Shown: positions 59,401 to 61,956 of the stretch, piece after piece
How positions within the stretch are numbered: position 1 is the first letter of the stretch
How the letters are laid out: the number at the start of each line of letters is the position of its first letter
Assembly: GCF_028640845.1 (NCBI RefSeq)
Contig: NC_080546.1
Location: forward strand, 69,407,205-69,471,204
Direction of reading: 5' to 3'
Source: Ahaetulla prasina
Taxonomy: Eukaryota; Chordata; Lepidosauria; Squamata; Colubridae
Length of the DNA stretch: 64,000 nucleotides
Notes under the pieces: model-generated
Database searches by the model: none
Seen by the model: the letters and a program-made list of their open reading frames with translations, nothing else
Told to the model about the DNA's origin: nothing
Program-made: the position numbers and the translations under genes

Positions 59401-61956
59401 ATGCATGTAACAGCACACTTGACCCGGAGTACTTCTACGACAGTGGTGTGGGTCATGCAAGCTTCTCTGGCAGATATCTGCAGGGCGGCCACTTGGACCT
59501 CTCCATCACCATTTGTTAGGCACTATTAGACATCTTCGCCTCTGCAGAGGCAGCATTTGGACGTAGGGGTCCATACAGAGGGAGAGTCCTTTGACCAGAC
59601 TAAGGTCTACCCGTAACTCAAGGGACAGTTAGCTTTGGTATGTCCCATTCCTGAATGCTGTCTCCACCTAGAGGGAGAAGAGGCATTGGTCTTACCTGAT
59701 ACGCACCTTCTCATCGATGGAGAAAGCATCCAGCCCCACCCGTAGTTTGTCTGGTCCTCGCTCATCACCTTCTATTTCTGTCGACATGTCGAATCTGTTT
59801 CTTTGTCTTCGCCAAAAGCTAGAAGGCCCTAGCAATAGTGGCAGGACTTACAACTTAACAGACTCAGTCCTTCATCTGAACAGACGAGTACAACCCATTC
59901 CTGGATGCTGTCTCCACTGACGAGAACATGCGTATCAGGTAAGACCAATGCCCCTTCTGTTACAAAGTCATTATGCATTAAATCTGGGGTTCCCAATTCC
60001 CTGGTCTGCAGCTCACTACCAGTCCATGGTCCATTGGAAATCGGGCCATGCAAGCGAGCACATGAATCTGCATTTGTGCAGGCGGCAGATGTGTGTGCCC
60101 GCTGCTTGCACAAATGGAGCTTTGTGAGCACGTGTCCTGCTGATTGTGCAGAACCAAATGCTCTTCCACCTCCCACCCCTGCTGGTTTGCAGAGCCGGAA
60201 AGGTTGGAGATTGCTGCATTAAATTCAAATCAGTAAAAAAAATCAGAAAGATGTAACAAATCCAAATGAAGTACTTCAAAAAATTTTAGTTATTAATATA
60301 ATTATTGTTAAGAAGCATATTACTAGGATTTTAACCATATATTTATTCAGTAGAATATAATTTGCCTACATTGGGCTTAAATGGTGTATGCCTGTATAAA
60401 TAATAATAAAATAATATAAATAAATAAATGTATAAAATAATTTGCTGCATATATATATTGTGTTGTTTGTTTAGAAGGAAACTTTATAATGTAAATAAAT
60501 GCCTGCTGTAGAATATGCTAAGTCTTTAAATCAGTGAATACTAGACACGAATATTATAAATTTATCGGAATAAGATCAATTTATTTCTTTTCTATTTTTT
60601 CCTTTGCTACTGTTACACAAACTTATATAGATTATTGTATTCTGTGCTTCCTCCATCTGTGGCCAATGAACTGAGACACAAGCGTCCTGTACCAGCAAAA
60701 CGTTATGATAATGTGACTATATTGTTTAGTGGCATTGTTGGTTTCAATGCCTTCTGCAGTAAACATGCCTCTGGAGAAGGAGCTATGAAAATTGTCAATC
60801 TTTTAAATGATCTTTATACAAGATTTGATATTTTGACTGATTCACGAAAAAACCCATTTGTTTTTAAGGTAAATATGATATATCATTTCTATTCTGTGAA
60901 GAGGGTAACACTGTAATGACCAGCTTGTAACAAATAGTGCAAGGTGTATGGCTGAATACATTTATTCAGAAGCTAGAGATGCGGGTTGCAGATTCTAAAA
61001 CATTTTACTGAAGTCTCAAACTGAAAGTCTTGGCAACTTTGCTAATATGGGCTTACACAGTCTGAAGCTAGGCACAGTATTTACAATCTGAAGTTGAATT
61101 CCAGATTGGTTTATCATGAAATAGAAAAAGATCAGTTTTGGTCAAACAGATTGTTAGAGCCTTGTATACAGATAAGCATAATAATAATAAGCTTATTTTA
61201 TTATGTTTAACCATACAACAGTGATAATTTTGATTATTATATGTCACTGTAGGTTGAATATCATTCAGGAAAATTGTTTTAACTACTGCTATAAAATAAT
61301 ATAGATAATAGGTTTATTCTTCCAGGAAAAGATTGTCGTGATCTGTGGTCTTGCACTTCTTTTTGTGGCTTATTTTGTGGGAGATGTATATTTTGATGTA
61401 CTTCCTAATCTCAAACTTATTTTTAAATAAAATTTCTTGTATTGACCATACTGGAATTTTGGCAAATGAAGCCAGTGGGTATATTAAGATGGAAATTATG
61501 TTATTTTTGGGCAAAAAAGGTGCTACATTGAGATGAGAAGTTATACAACTTTACAGAACTTGATTTCCTTTATATGTGTTAAGAATACATCTCCCATAAT
61601 TATTTATATAAGTTTATATACTGAAGATTTTAGCTTCTTAGGATTTGTAAAAAATGGGGAAGATCGAGTAATTATGTTCCATGTTTGATAACTGTGAAAA
61701 TAATCTTTCTAATGAAATGATACTGCTTTAATGCCAGATGATAATCAAAGACTATTATTTTACTGAGGCAAGCAAAGAAAGGGAATATCATAACTTTCAG
61801 ATTTATATTTTCTAGGTTGAGACAGTTGGAGACAAATATATGACAGTAAGTGGCTTGCCAGAACCATGCATTCATCATGCACGTTCTATCTGCCACTTAG
61901 CATTGGATATGATGGAAATAGCTGGACAAGTTCAAGTTGATGGAGAATCTGTTCAG
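6182..61956 (+). CDS. GUCY1B1: Soluble guanylate cyclase subunit beta-1, exons 1-11 of a gene that continues past the window
   Basis: The beta-1 subunit binds an alpha subunit to form the cytosolic nitric-oxide receptor that converts GTP to cGMP. Eleven exons join in phase to 1554 nt (518 residues) with no stop; the human protein is about 619 residues, so roughly 100 C-terminal residues lie beyond 64000. Domains in order: H-NOX heme domain (about 1-185), PAS-like domain (about 205-340), coiled coil (about 340-395) and the start of the class III cyclase domain (from about 415). His105 (heme ligand), Tyr135/Ser137/Arg139 (heme propionate contacts), Cys78, Cys122 and Glu473 (guanine recognition) all fall at their known numbers. 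All introns are GT-AG. In many vertebrates GUCY1A1 lies just upstream, but none of its exons is visible in the first 5.8 kb. Confidence 0.98.
6654..6727 (+). CDS. GUCY1B1: GUCY1B1 exon 2 (residues 2-26)
   Basis: Acceptor CAG precedes 6654 and donor GTAAGT starts at 6728. It encodes the first helix region of the H-NOX domain ([12 protein letters not shown]..., ending at Lys26 split after two bases). The first residues are nearly invariant among vertebrate beta-1 subunits. Confidence 0.97.
6728..7409. other. 5' part of GUCY1B1 intron 2, no feature
   Basis: Moderately GC-rich sequence next to the promoter, with no open frame or repeat recognised. It could hold regulatory sites, but none can be named. 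Confidence 0.4.
7410..7625 (-). mobile_element. tRNA-derived SINE, minus strand
   Basis: Read on the minus strand it begins GTGATTAAAGCACCAGTCAA and continues to GATCTTGGGCCAGT, the pattern of a tRNA-related SINE. The copy at 30127-30320 on the + strand has the same order (GTGGTTAAGGCATCAG, then GACCTTGAGCCA). Confidence 0.6.
7626..8770. other. Intron 2, AT-rich unique sequence
   Basis: No gene or repeat recognised apart from short ATAAGTGTAT iterations at about 8140-8200. Confidence 0.4.
8811..9095 (+). mobile_element. Sauria-type SINE (tRNA head, BovB-like tail)
   Basis: A-box-like TGGCTCAGTGG at 8822 and B-box-like GGTTTGAATCC at 8875-8885 mark a tRNA-derived head. The body includes AGCTTCTGCCAACCTAGCAG. 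The tail CACATGACCACGGAG followed by CTCTTCGGCTTA matches the squamate SINE whose 3' end is shared with the BovB LINE. A BovB LINE 3' end is present at 39131-39365, so the partner needed for mobilisation exists in this genome. Confidence 0.85.
9175..9300 (-). mobile_element. Probable CR1 LINE 3' end, minus strand
   Basis: Starts GGAATCATAGAATTGGAAAT, as the CR1 3' end reads in reverse. Only about 100 bp can be followed. Confidence 0.5.
9301..10109. other. Intron 2, nothing recognised
   Basis: AT-rich sequence without a recognisable gene or repeat; short open frames only. Confidence 0.4.
10237..10575 (-). mobile_element. L2-type LINE 3' fragment with long (TTTA)n, minus strand
   Basis: A TTTA run (10237-10327) is followed by ATACCGCCCTTCTCCCGAAG, the reverse of the L2-like tail CTTCGGGAGAAGGGCGGTAT, and then by sequence typical of squamate L2 3' ends. 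The same tail is at 15346-15386 (minus) and, in a SINE, at 30616-30646. Confidence 0.65.
11055..11265. repeat. Large hairpin-forming inverted repeat
   Basis: Around 11060-11155 reads the reverse complement of about 11170-11260. For example GAGAGAAAGAAAGACTTCTG on the left is matched by CAGAAGTCTTTCTCTCCC on the right. The loop is about 15 bp. It lies inside the TA-flanked element. Confidence 0.8.
11287..11403 (+). pseudogene. UBA2: Captured copy of exon 1 of UBA2 (SUMO-activating enzyme subunit 2)
   Basis: UBA2 forms the SUMO E1 enzyme with SAE1. One frame reads [20 protein letters not shown] followed by [15 protein letters not shown], close to the N-terminal nucleotide-binding loop (GAGGIG) of UBA2, as I recall it: LAEAV...VLVVGAGGIG and ELLKNLVLTGFSHID. 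One codon is missing after EL. Right after the last codon comes GTGAGG, a splice donor at the place where exon 1 of UBA2 ends, so this looks like copied genomic DNA and not a processed transcript. There is no start codon in place and no exon 2, so it is not a gene. UBA1 or SAE-like paralogues are less good matches. Confidence 0.7.
11665..12770. other. Intron 2, nothing recognised
   Basis: AT-rich unique sequence. Confidence 0.4.
12771..12900 (+). mobile_element. Possible old tRNA-derived SINE
   Basis: GTGGTAAAAACACTTGCCTC followed by GAGAGTTCAATCCTAGT has the spacing of tRNA A and B boxes. The rest is diverged. Confidence 0.35.
13080..13390 (+). mobile_element. L2/CR1-type LINE 3' end
   Basis: CTTTTCTGCTGTGACTCCTG followed by CCTTTGGAA corresponds to the conserved C-terminal coding end of L2-like LINEs. 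It is followed by a 3'UTR-like stretch and an AATAAATAAATAAATG tail at about 13365-13385. Confidence 0.5.
13765..13896 (-). mobile_element. hAT-type non-autonomous element, truncated
   Basis: Its right end reads AACCCACCACTG, the reverse of CAGTGGTGGGTT. The interior GGCAAACCGGTAGC and GGTGGGTGGAGCC match the complete copy at 53378-53542. The other end is lost. Confidence 0.65.
13897..14810. other. Intron 2, nothing recognised
   Basis: AT-rich sequence. A short open frame at 14061-14258 reads on both strands but matches no family I know. Confidence 0.35.
14815..15150 (-). mobile_element. Decayed LINE reverse transcriptase fragment, minus strand
   Basis: Minus-strand frames read [15 protein letters not shown], resembling the (A)FDTVW..GLL..L motif of RT, and further on [20 protein letters not shown], resembling [18 protein letters not shown]. 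The frames are interrupted. It differs from the other LINEs in this window. Confidence 0.5.
15270..15390 (-). mobile_element. (AAT)n microsatellite attached to an L2-like tail, minus strand
   Basis: About 75 bp of AAT repeats is followed by ATACCGCCCTTCTCCCGAAG, the reverse of the L2 tail. The microsatellite lies at the LINE 3' end, as if grown from it. Confidence 0.7.
15450..16678 (-). mobile_element. CR1/L3-like LINE, copy 1, minus strand
   Basis: 3' end at 15450-15480 (AGAATAGAATAG then TTTTACTGGCCAGGTGTG). The minus strand encodes RT C-terminal motifs such as [29 protein letters not shown] and [10 protein letters not shown], with several frameshifts. It is about 80-90% like copy 2 by eye. 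The 5' end stops exactly where the tail of copy 2 begins. Confidence 0.85.
16679..18120 (-). mobile_element. CR1/L3-like LINE, copy 2, minus strand, with (AATAG)n tail
   Basis: The tail is a perfect AATAG run (16679-16747). RT sequence on the minus strand includes [32 protein letters not shown] and [15 protein letters not shown] (17291-17824). The C-terminal part [19 protein letters not shown] (17010-17390) is in another frame. Upstream sequence to about 18120 matches the fingers region with broken frames. FADD is kept but frameshifts make it inactive. Pentamer repeats at this LINE end are, as I recall, a reported trait of snakes. Confidence 0.85.
18121..19821. other. Intron 2, nothing recognised
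   Basis: AT-rich. The longest open frame, 19158-19652, has no recognisable domain, biased low-complexity composition and no neighbouring splice evidence; I do not regard it as a gene. Confidence 0.4.
19822..20674. mobile_element. TA-flanked DNA element, CAGGTAATCCTCG family
   Basis: Left end CAGGTAATCCTCGGGTTATG and right end TAACTTGAGGACTACCTA are inverted copies, with TA on each side (19820-19821, 20675-20676). The middle holds imperfect tandem units built around GGCCTGTGCAGGCCT and CAAAATGGAG. No transposase. Fragments of relatives are at 25156-25345 and 36802-36945. Confidence 0.65.
20874..21148 (+). mobile_element. hAT-type element, 5' part
   Basis: CAGTGATGGCTAACC at 20874 is the terminal repeat of the complete element at 22256-22919, and the two share the AGCCTTCCCCACCCCTCTGG-type interior. 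No right terminus is found. Confidence 0.65.
21149..22255. other. Intron 2, nothing recognised
   Basis: AT-rich sequence with no gene or repeat that I recognise. Confidence 0.4.
22256..22919. mobile_element. Fold-back hAT-type element with 8-bp target duplication
   Basis: Ends CAGTGATGGC and GCCATCACGG are inverted copies. The 8-bp duplication CTATATAT is exact (22248-22255 and 22920-22927). The interior is a large inverted repeat: about 22380-22610 pairs with about 22635-22770, centred near 22620. No transposase. Confidence 0.88.
23099..23759 (-). mobile_element. Probable solo LTR, minus strand
   Basis: On the minus strand it starts TGTCATGCCC and ends GGTCATCACA, so it has TG...CA ends. 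Flanks TATAT and TATAC agree at 4 of 5 positions. A polyadenylation signal (AATAAA) lies near the 3' end on the minus strand (about 23160). No gag, pol or env is attached, so it is probably the product of LTR recombination. Family not recognised. Confidence 0.6.
24080..25399. mobile_element. Long hAT-type element with near-exact 8-bp duplication
   Basis: Ends CAGTGATGGGATTCAGCCAG and TGAATCCTACCACTG (approximately, inverted). Flanks AGTAGGAC and AGTAGGGC agree at 7 of 8. The ends match the 137-bp element at 46467-46603, which reads as this element with about 1.18 kb removed between GAAGAAATC and ATTAGGGCAG. The interior includes a hairpin (24745-24835) and a fragment of the CAGGTAATCC family (25156-25345). 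No transposase recognised. Confidence 0.65.
24742..24838. repeat. Hairpin-forming inverted repeat
   Basis: CCCAAAGGTGCTTTTTTCAA near 24744 is mirrored by TTGAAAAAGCATCTTTGGG near 24820, with arms of about 40 bp that include GACTTTCT/AGAAAGTC and a loop of a few bases. Confidence 0.75.
25408..26400. other. Intron 2, nothing recognised
   Basis: AT-rich unique sequence. Confidence 0.4.
26406..26561 (-). mobile_element. Solo LTR, internally deleted, minus strand
   Basis: On the minus strand it starts TGTCAACCCTGGAGGCC and ends ACTTGGAACCCTGACA. The 5-bp duplication AATAT is exact (26401-26405 and 26562-26566). AATAAA is present on the minus strand. It shares both ends with the longer LTR at 35747-36090. 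Confidence 0.75.
26567..28700. other. Intron 2, mostly unique DNA
   Basis: AT-rich. A short L2-like tail remnant may lie at about 28130-28190 (ATGCCACCCATCATCCTGAC, reversed). No gene recognised. Confidence 0.4.
28700..29200 (-). mobile_element. CR1 LINE endonuclease fragment, minus strand
   Basis: The minus strand at 28852-29187 reads [16 protein letters not shown], then [13 protein letters not shown] and [10 protein letters not shown]..., then NDHVILEF. These are the GDFN, TR..LDL.LTN and SDH-like motifs of the apurinic endonuclease domain of CR1 ORF2. RT is not attached. Confidence 0.8.
29290..29575 (+). mobile_element. CR1 LINE 3' end, plus strand
   Basis: Ends GGGTTGGACTAAAAGACCTC and then CAAGGTCCCTTCCAGCTCTG with TTATTCTG, the hallmark CR1 3' end. 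It lies about 90 bp from the minus-strand CR1 endonuclease fragment, so these are two separate insertions or one rearranged copy. Confidence 0.85.
30127..30320 (+). mobile_element. tRNA-derived SINE
   Basis: AGTGAAGTGGTTAAGGCATC (A-box region), then GAGACCTGCC, then CTATATGACCTTGAGCCA. Same family as 7410-7625, which is on the other strand. Confidence 0.6.
30411..30670 (+). mobile_element. tRNA-derived SINE with an L2-like 3' tail
   Basis: GGGCCGGAATAGCTCAGG opens a tRNA-like head, with B box GGTTCAAGCCC at 30474-30484. The 3' end AGCCGCCCTGAGTCTTCGG and then AGAAGGGCGGGGTATAAA is the tail found on the L2 LINE at 43760-43810. It ends in a poly-A run. Confidence 0.8.
30743..32060. mobile_element. 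Large fold-back hAT-type element, exact 8-bp duplication
   Basis: Ends CAGGGGTGAAATCT and GCATTTCACCCCTG are inverted. The 8-bp duplication CTCCTAAC is exact (30735-30742 and 32061-32068). The interior is a GC-rich inverted repeat with arms of about 500 bp, centred near 31470; for example CTGGCTGCCAGGAAAGGCAA on the left mirrors TTGCCTTTCCTGGCAGCCAG on the right. Same end family as 38748-38970. No transposase. Confidence 0.9.
32166..32266 (+). CDS. GUCY1B1: GUCY1B1 exon 3 (residues 26-60)
   Basis: 101 bp. Acceptor TAG precedes 32166 and donor GTGAGT starts at 32267. It encodes the H-NOX segment running from [10 protein letters not shown] to AAASKVL, ending one base into Asn60. Residue 27 is Arg, where I recall Lys in mammals. 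The acceptor lies only 105 bp downstream of a 1.3-kb fold-back hAT element (30743-32060), so the polypyrimidine and branch region is short: it must lie in 32069-32160. Confidence 0.97.
32360..32494. mobile_element. Short TA-flanked mariner-like element (135 bp)
   Basis: CCGTGTTTTCCCGAAAATAA at the left is mirrored by CCTATTTTGTGGAAAACAGG at the right, with TA on both sides (32358-32359, 32495-32496). It is the minimal form of the family at 263-1047 and 10112-11664, inside GUCY1B1 intron 3. Confidence 0.85.
33102..33215. mobile_element. Near-perfect palindromic hAT-type element (114 bp)
   Basis: CAGGGGTCTCCAACCTTGGC at the left and GCCAAGGTTGGAGACCCCTG at the right are exact reverse complements, and the palindrome continues with little change to its centre at about 33158. 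The 8-bp duplication CTCTAAAA is exact (33094-33101, 33216-33223). Confidence 0.95.
33453..33571 (+). CDS. GUCY1B1: GUCY1B1 exon 4 (residues 60-99)
   Basis: 119 bp with acceptor ACAG and donor GTAAGT. It encodes [20 protein letters not shown] and what follows, up to FLQ99. Cys78, reported as a nitrosylation-sensitive residue in mammals, is present. It ends in phase 0. Confidence 0.97.
33868..35476 (+). mobile_element. Nearly complete Tc1-like transposon with long terminal inverted repeats
   Basis: It begins CAGGTGAAACTCAAAAAATT and ends with the reverse, ATTTTTCGAGTTTCACCTG; TA flanks both sides (33866-33867, 35477-35478). The inverted repeats run for about 210 bp (33868-34075 against about 35270-35476) with few mismatches. 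The transposase frame is at 34195-35187. It lies in GUCY1B1 intron 4. Low divergence between the arms points to a fairly recent insertion. Confidence 0.95.
34195..35187 (+). pseudogene. Tc1 transposase with two in-frame stops
   Basis: One frame of 331 codons runs from [11 protein letters not shown] to the terminal TAA, with no frameshift. It has a paired-like HTH domain ([20 protein letters not shown]), the first catalytic Asp in FSDES, the second in [10 protein letters not shown] and the Glu in DLNPIE, with 34 residues between the last two (DD34E). Stops are TGA at 34579-34581 and TGA at 35020-35022; the first stands where related proteins have Arg and the second replaces the Trp of NLWG. 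Both are single-base changes. All three catalytic residues are kept, so it died recently. Confidence 0.9.
35747..36090 (+). mobile_element. Solo LTR with exact 5-bp duplication
   Basis: Starts TGTCAACCCTGAATCTGACC and ends ACTTGGAACCCTGACA, giving TG...CA ends. The duplication ATAGC is exact (35742-35746, 36091-36095). A polyadenylation signal CAATAAAGC is at about 36015. Same family as 26406-26561. Confidence 0.85.
36096..36801. other. Intron 4, nothing recognised
   Basis: AT-rich unique sequence. Confidence 0.4.
36802..37330 (+). mobile_element. CAGGTAATCC-family fragment next to an unclassified retroelement-like tail
   Basis: 36802-36945 matches the left part of the element at 19822 (CCCCTAGTGTTTA, CAAGTCCCAAAA, GCAGCACCATGG). 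From about 36950 to 37330 lies a repeat-like block with two similar segments (ACCATGACTCAGAAGCACCC and ATCATGACTCAGAAATATCC). Its end, 37211-37244, resembles a decayed hammerhead core. I cannot name the second block. Confidence 0.45.
37804..38001 (+). CDS. GUCY1B1: GUCY1B1 exon 5 (residues 100-165), heme ligand exon
   Basis: 198 bp, exactly 66 codons, with acceptor CCCAG and donor GTAAAT. The codon CAT at 37819-37821 is His105, the proximal heme ligand. Tyr135-x-Ser137-x-Arg139, which holds the heme propionates, and Cys122 are also here. The nitric-oxide sensing chemistry is therefore intact. Confidence 0.98.
38002..38739. other. 5' part of intron 5, nothing recognised
   Basis: AT-rich unique sequence after exon 5. 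Confidence 0.4.
38748..38970. mobile_element. hAT-type element with exact 8-bp duplication
   Basis: Ends CAGGGGTGAAAT and ATTTCACCCCTG; duplication GAACAGCC is exact (38740-38747, 38971-38978). It is a short relative of 30743-32060 with a different interior. Confidence 0.92.
39073..39130. repeat. (TG)n/(CATA)n microsatellite
   Basis: TG run followed by ATACATACATAC and CA repeats, directly at the 3' end of the BovB fragment. Confidence 0.85.
39131..39365 (-). mobile_element. BovB (RTE) LINE 3' end, minus strand
   Basis: The minus strand encodes [20 protein letters not shown] followed by LDGVTEA and [18 protein letters not shown], the C-terminal end of the BovB RT. The noncoding end shows the GTTGTTGTTAGTTGCGAAGT stretch seen at BovB tails. 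BovB is known for repeated horizontal transfer between squamates, ruminants and other animals. Confidence 0.9.
39382..39492. repeat. (GATACA)n then (TG)n microsatellite
   Basis: GATACA units at 39382-39436 run into about 50 bp of TG. It separates the BovB fragment from the Penelope-like insertion. Confidence 0.9.
39493..40845. mobile_element. Penelope-like element A: two 3' halves head to head
   Basis: The left arm (39493-40050) is on the minus strand and the right arm (40051-40845) is on the plus strand. They overlap in content: both carry the GIY-YIG endonuclease end (minus: [20 protein letters not shown]; both: [14 protein letters not shown]), the noncoding tail and the terminal repeat. 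The left arm lacks about 350 bp that the right arm has. The junction at about 40050 falls at AACTTCTTCCC, present on both arms. Neither arm keeps the RT domain. Confidence 0.88.
41005..42420 (+). pseudogene. Penelope-like reverse transcriptase and GIY-YIG endonuclease, frameshifted
   Basis: RT signals: [20 protein letters not shown] near 41030, [17 protein letters not shown] near 41240, [18 protein letters not shown] at 41407 and [10 protein letters not shown] (catalytic YVDD) near 41508. The C-terminal half continues in another frame from an A-run at about 41698. The endonuclease has [20 protein letters not shown] from 42090, that is GVY...YIG with the CxxC typical of the family, and then EHKNSV and [11 protein letters not shown]. 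At least three frameshifts or stops lie upstream of 41407. Confidence 0.88.
42640..43857 (+). mobile_element. L2 LINE inserted in Penelope-like element B
   Basis: It encodes RT motifs [31 protein letters not shown] (catalytic YADD) and [15 protein letters not shown], then [14 protein letters not shown] (to 43226). In a second frame (about 43228-43647) come [27 protein letters not shown] and [17 protein letters not shown]. The 3' end is ACCGCCCTGAGTCCCTAGGG, then GGGCGGTATATAAAT and an AAATA tail. It is 5'-truncated, lacks the endonuclease and has a frameshift near 43224. Confidence 0.92.
44384..44420. repeat. (CATA)n microsatellite
   Basis: CATA units directly at the end of Penelope-like element B; a matching ATGT run (40848-40888) is at the other end. 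Confidence 0.9.
44691..45235 (-). mobile_element. Solo LTR with 6-bp duplication, minus strand
   Basis: On the minus strand it starts TGTTGCAATATTAAGCC and ends CCAGATGCTTCGACA. The duplication CTCCAC is exact (44685-44690, 45236-45241). AATAAA on the minus strand lies near 44790. No internal retroviral genes. Confidence 0.8.
45242..46455. other. Intron 5, nothing recognised
   Basis: AT-rich unique sequence. Confidence 0.4.
46467..46603 (-). mobile_element. Short hAT-type element (137 bp)
   Basis: Ends CAGTGGTCGGATTCAA and TGAATCCCACCACTG. Read in reverse it matches the two ends of 24080-25399, including GGAGAACCGGTTGTTAACTT. The flanking 8-mers (AACAAAGC, CAATATGC) no longer match. Confidence 0.7.
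46755..47090. mobile_element. Possible R4/Rex6-like LINE remnant plus L2-like tail
   Basis: One frame on the plus strand at about 46768-46910 reads [16 protein letters not shown] and continues through [11 protein letters not shown], which resembles the (VPI)VIGALGTIPK..L segment I associate with R4/Rex6-type LINEs. The following 47000-47080 (GCTGTCCACCTCCCAGTA then GGCAGTTTACAATC) looks like an L2-type tail in reverse. Both are weak. Confidence 0.35.
47180..47620. repeat. Imperfect inverted and direct repeat block with (GT)n
   Basis: ATAAATCATCCCCAAGGAAA near 47212 recurs inverted near 47278 (CCTTTCCCTGGGGATGATTT) and near 47548 (CCTTTCCTTGGTGATGATTT). A GT run is at about 47347-47373. It probably belongs to the interior of the element ending at 48307. 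Confidence 0.55.
47620..48307. mobile_element. Mariner-like TA element, right end only
   Basis: The right end TATGTTCGGGAAAACACAG is followed by TA (48308-48309). The 100 bp before it (GGGCATATATTAGGCCCACT, GTAGGTCTTATTTTC) match the right end of 263-1047. The left end is not found; the interior is GC-rich and has no coding sequence that I recognise. Confidence 0.55.
48310..50836. other. 3' part of intron 5, nothing recognised
   Basis: AT-rich unique sequence up to the exon 6 acceptor; no repeat family recognised. Confidence 0.45.
50837..51067 (+). CDS. GUCY1B1: GUCY1B1 exon 6 (residues 166-242)
   Basis: 231 bp, 77 codons, acceptor TTCAG and donor GTAAGA. It encodes the acidic linker ([20 protein letters not shown]) after the H-NOX domain and the start of the PAS-like domain ([11 protein letters not shown] to RVLPQ). 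It follows the 12.8-kb intron 5. Confidence 0.97.
51068..51986. other. Intron 6, with a small hAT-like hairpin
   Basis: Mostly unique. At 51662-51736 the ends CAGTGTTTCTCAA and TTGAAAAATACTG are inverted, with the interior TGTGGACTTCAACTCCCAGA shared with 33102-33215. The flanking 8-mers do not match. Confidence 0.5.
51987..52103 (+). CDS. GUCY1B1: GUCY1B1 exon 7 (residues 243-281)
   Basis: 117 bp, 39 codons, acceptor TTTCAG and donor GTAATC. It encodes PAS-like (HNOBA) domain residues from LQPGYC to FVLRSK. Asn/Ser to Tyr/Asn differences near the start are what I recall as variation from mammals; the frame is clean. Confidence 0.97.
52104..53062. other. Intron 7: GC-rich block and an L2-like fragment
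   Basis: 52210-52565 is a GC-rich insert ending in repeats of GGCTGTTTTTTGGGCCGATT type, of unknown family. 52660-52800 (GCAGTGCCTGCCGTCCTGAA, GGTGAAGACTTGGCTCTTCA) matches the coding end and 3'UTR of L2-like LINEs on the plus strand. Confidence 0.5.
53063..53196 (+). CDS. GUCY1B1: GUCY1B1 exon 8 (residues 282-326)
   Basis: 134 bp, acceptor AAAAG and donor GTAAGC. It encodes [17 protein letters not shown] through ILFLCSP, ending two bases into Ser326. It continues the PAS-like domain. Confidence 0.96.
53378..53542. mobile_element. hAT-type element (165 bp), exact 8-bp duplication
   Basis: Ends CAGTGGTGGGTT and AACCCACTACTG; duplication TCCTGCAT is exact (53370-53377, 53543-53550). Interior GCTCCGCCCACCCACCAGG. 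Complete relative of 13765-13896. Inside GUCY1B1 intron 8. Confidence 0.92.
53567..53735 (+). mobile_element. hAT-type element fragment
   Basis: GCGGCCCCCAACCTTTTGGG then GGGATTGCTTCCGTGGA is the left end of a common hAT-derived repeat. The right end is unclear. Confidence 0.5.
54136..54333 (+). CDS. GUCY1B1: GUCY1B1 exon 9 (residues 326-392), coiled coil
   Basis: 198 bp, acceptor ATTAG and donor GTAAGA. It encodes [20 protein letters not shown] and the heptad-rich helix ([20 protein letters not shown]) that pairs with the alpha subunit and transmits the signal to the catalytic domain. The following intron holds the DIRS element. Confidence 0.97.
54334..54924. other. Start of intron 9, nothing recognised
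   Basis: AT-rich unique sequence between exon 9 and the DIRS element. Confidence 0.4.
55986..57260 (+). pseudogene. DIRS gag-like region, broken
   Basis: Starts [18 protein letters not shown], followed in shifting frames by basic and acidic stretches. At 56652-57020 comes [20 protein letters not shown] and a [20 protein letters not shown] segment. Stops and shifts occur near 56293, 57018 and 57266. The product would package RNA in a live element. Recognised by position and by general similarity to DIRS first frames. Confidence 0.6.
57700..58470 (+). pseudogene. DIRS reverse transcriptase/RNase H region with RT core deleted
   Basis: At about 57900-58005 the frame reads [20 protein letters not shown] and then [15 protein letters not shown], the N-terminal RT fingers. 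It jumps at once to RNase H and thumb-like sequence: [56 protein letters not shown] and [16 protein letters not shown]. No YxDD box is found in any frame between the two, so about 200 RT residues are missing. Confidence 0.75.
58480..59580 (+). pseudogene. DIRS tyrosine recombinase, frameshifted
   Basis: Part 1 (58468-58959) has the N-terminal binding region, [20 protein letters not shown] and [20 protein letters not shown]. Part 2 (about 58960-59177) has the first catalytic Arg in [16 protein letters not shown]. Part 3 (59266-59529) has [13 protein letters not shown] (His-x-x-Arg) and [13 protein letters not shown] (catalytic Tyr). All the classic residues are visible, but at least two frameshifts or stops separate them. 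In DIRS elements this enzyme inserts circular DNA in place of an integrase. Confidence 0.85.
59984..60216. mobile_element. hAT-type element (233 bp), exact 8-bp duplication
   Basis: Ends CTGGGGTTCCCAA and GGTTGGAGATTGCTG; duplication CATTAAAT is exact (59976-59983, 60217-60224). It lies about 10 bp beyond the DIRS end. Interior GCTTGCACAAATGGAGC. Confidence 0.88.
60225..60630. other. End of intron 9, nothing recognised
   Basis: AT-rich, with short AATAAATAAAT repeats at about 60400-60440, up to the exon 10 acceptor. Confidence 0.4.
60631..60868 (+). CDS. GUCY1B1: GUCY1B1 exon 10 (residues 392-471), start of cyclase domain
   Basis: 238 bp, acceptor TATAG and donor GTAAAT. It encodes [14 protein letters not shown], the segment [11 protein letters not shown] and so on to PFVFK471. 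Gly426 stands where alpha subunits have a metal-binding Asp, as expected for a beta subunit, which supplies purine-binding rather than metal-binding residues. Residue 470 is Phe, where I recall Tyr in mammals. Confidence 0.97.
60869..61815. other. Intron 10, nothing recognised
   Basis: AT-rich unique sequence between exons 10 and 11. Confidence 0.45.
61816..61956 (+). CDS. GUCY1B1: GUCY1B1 exon 11 (residues 472-518); last exon inside the window
   Basis: 141 bp, 47 codons, acceptor TCTAG and donor GTCAGT. It begins VETVGDKYM, so Glu473 (guanine recognition) is present, and ends at GESVQ518. The next exon should begin ITIGIHTG and is not found between 61957 and 64000. Confidence 0.97.

Larger units (their letters stand above)
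54925..59965 (+). mobile_element. DIRS-type tyrosine-recombinase retrotransposon, defective
   Basis: Terminal repeats are inverted: the left (about 54955-55030, GGAGACAACATCCAGGAATG and on to GACTGAGTCTGTCAAGTTG) is the reverse complement of the right (about 59840-59925). A third, internal copy of the terminal sequence (about 59645-59715, with CCACCTAGAGGGAGAAG) sits inside the right end like the internal complementary region of DIRS elements. Between them lie a gag-like region, RT remnants, an RNase H and a tyrosine recombinase. No target duplication is expected and none is obvious. Confidence 0.9.

Noticed and set aside
54925..59965. First thought to be an endogenous retrovirus
   Set aside because: Ends are inverted and not direct, the enzyme is a tyrosine recombinase, and there is no protease, integrase or env.
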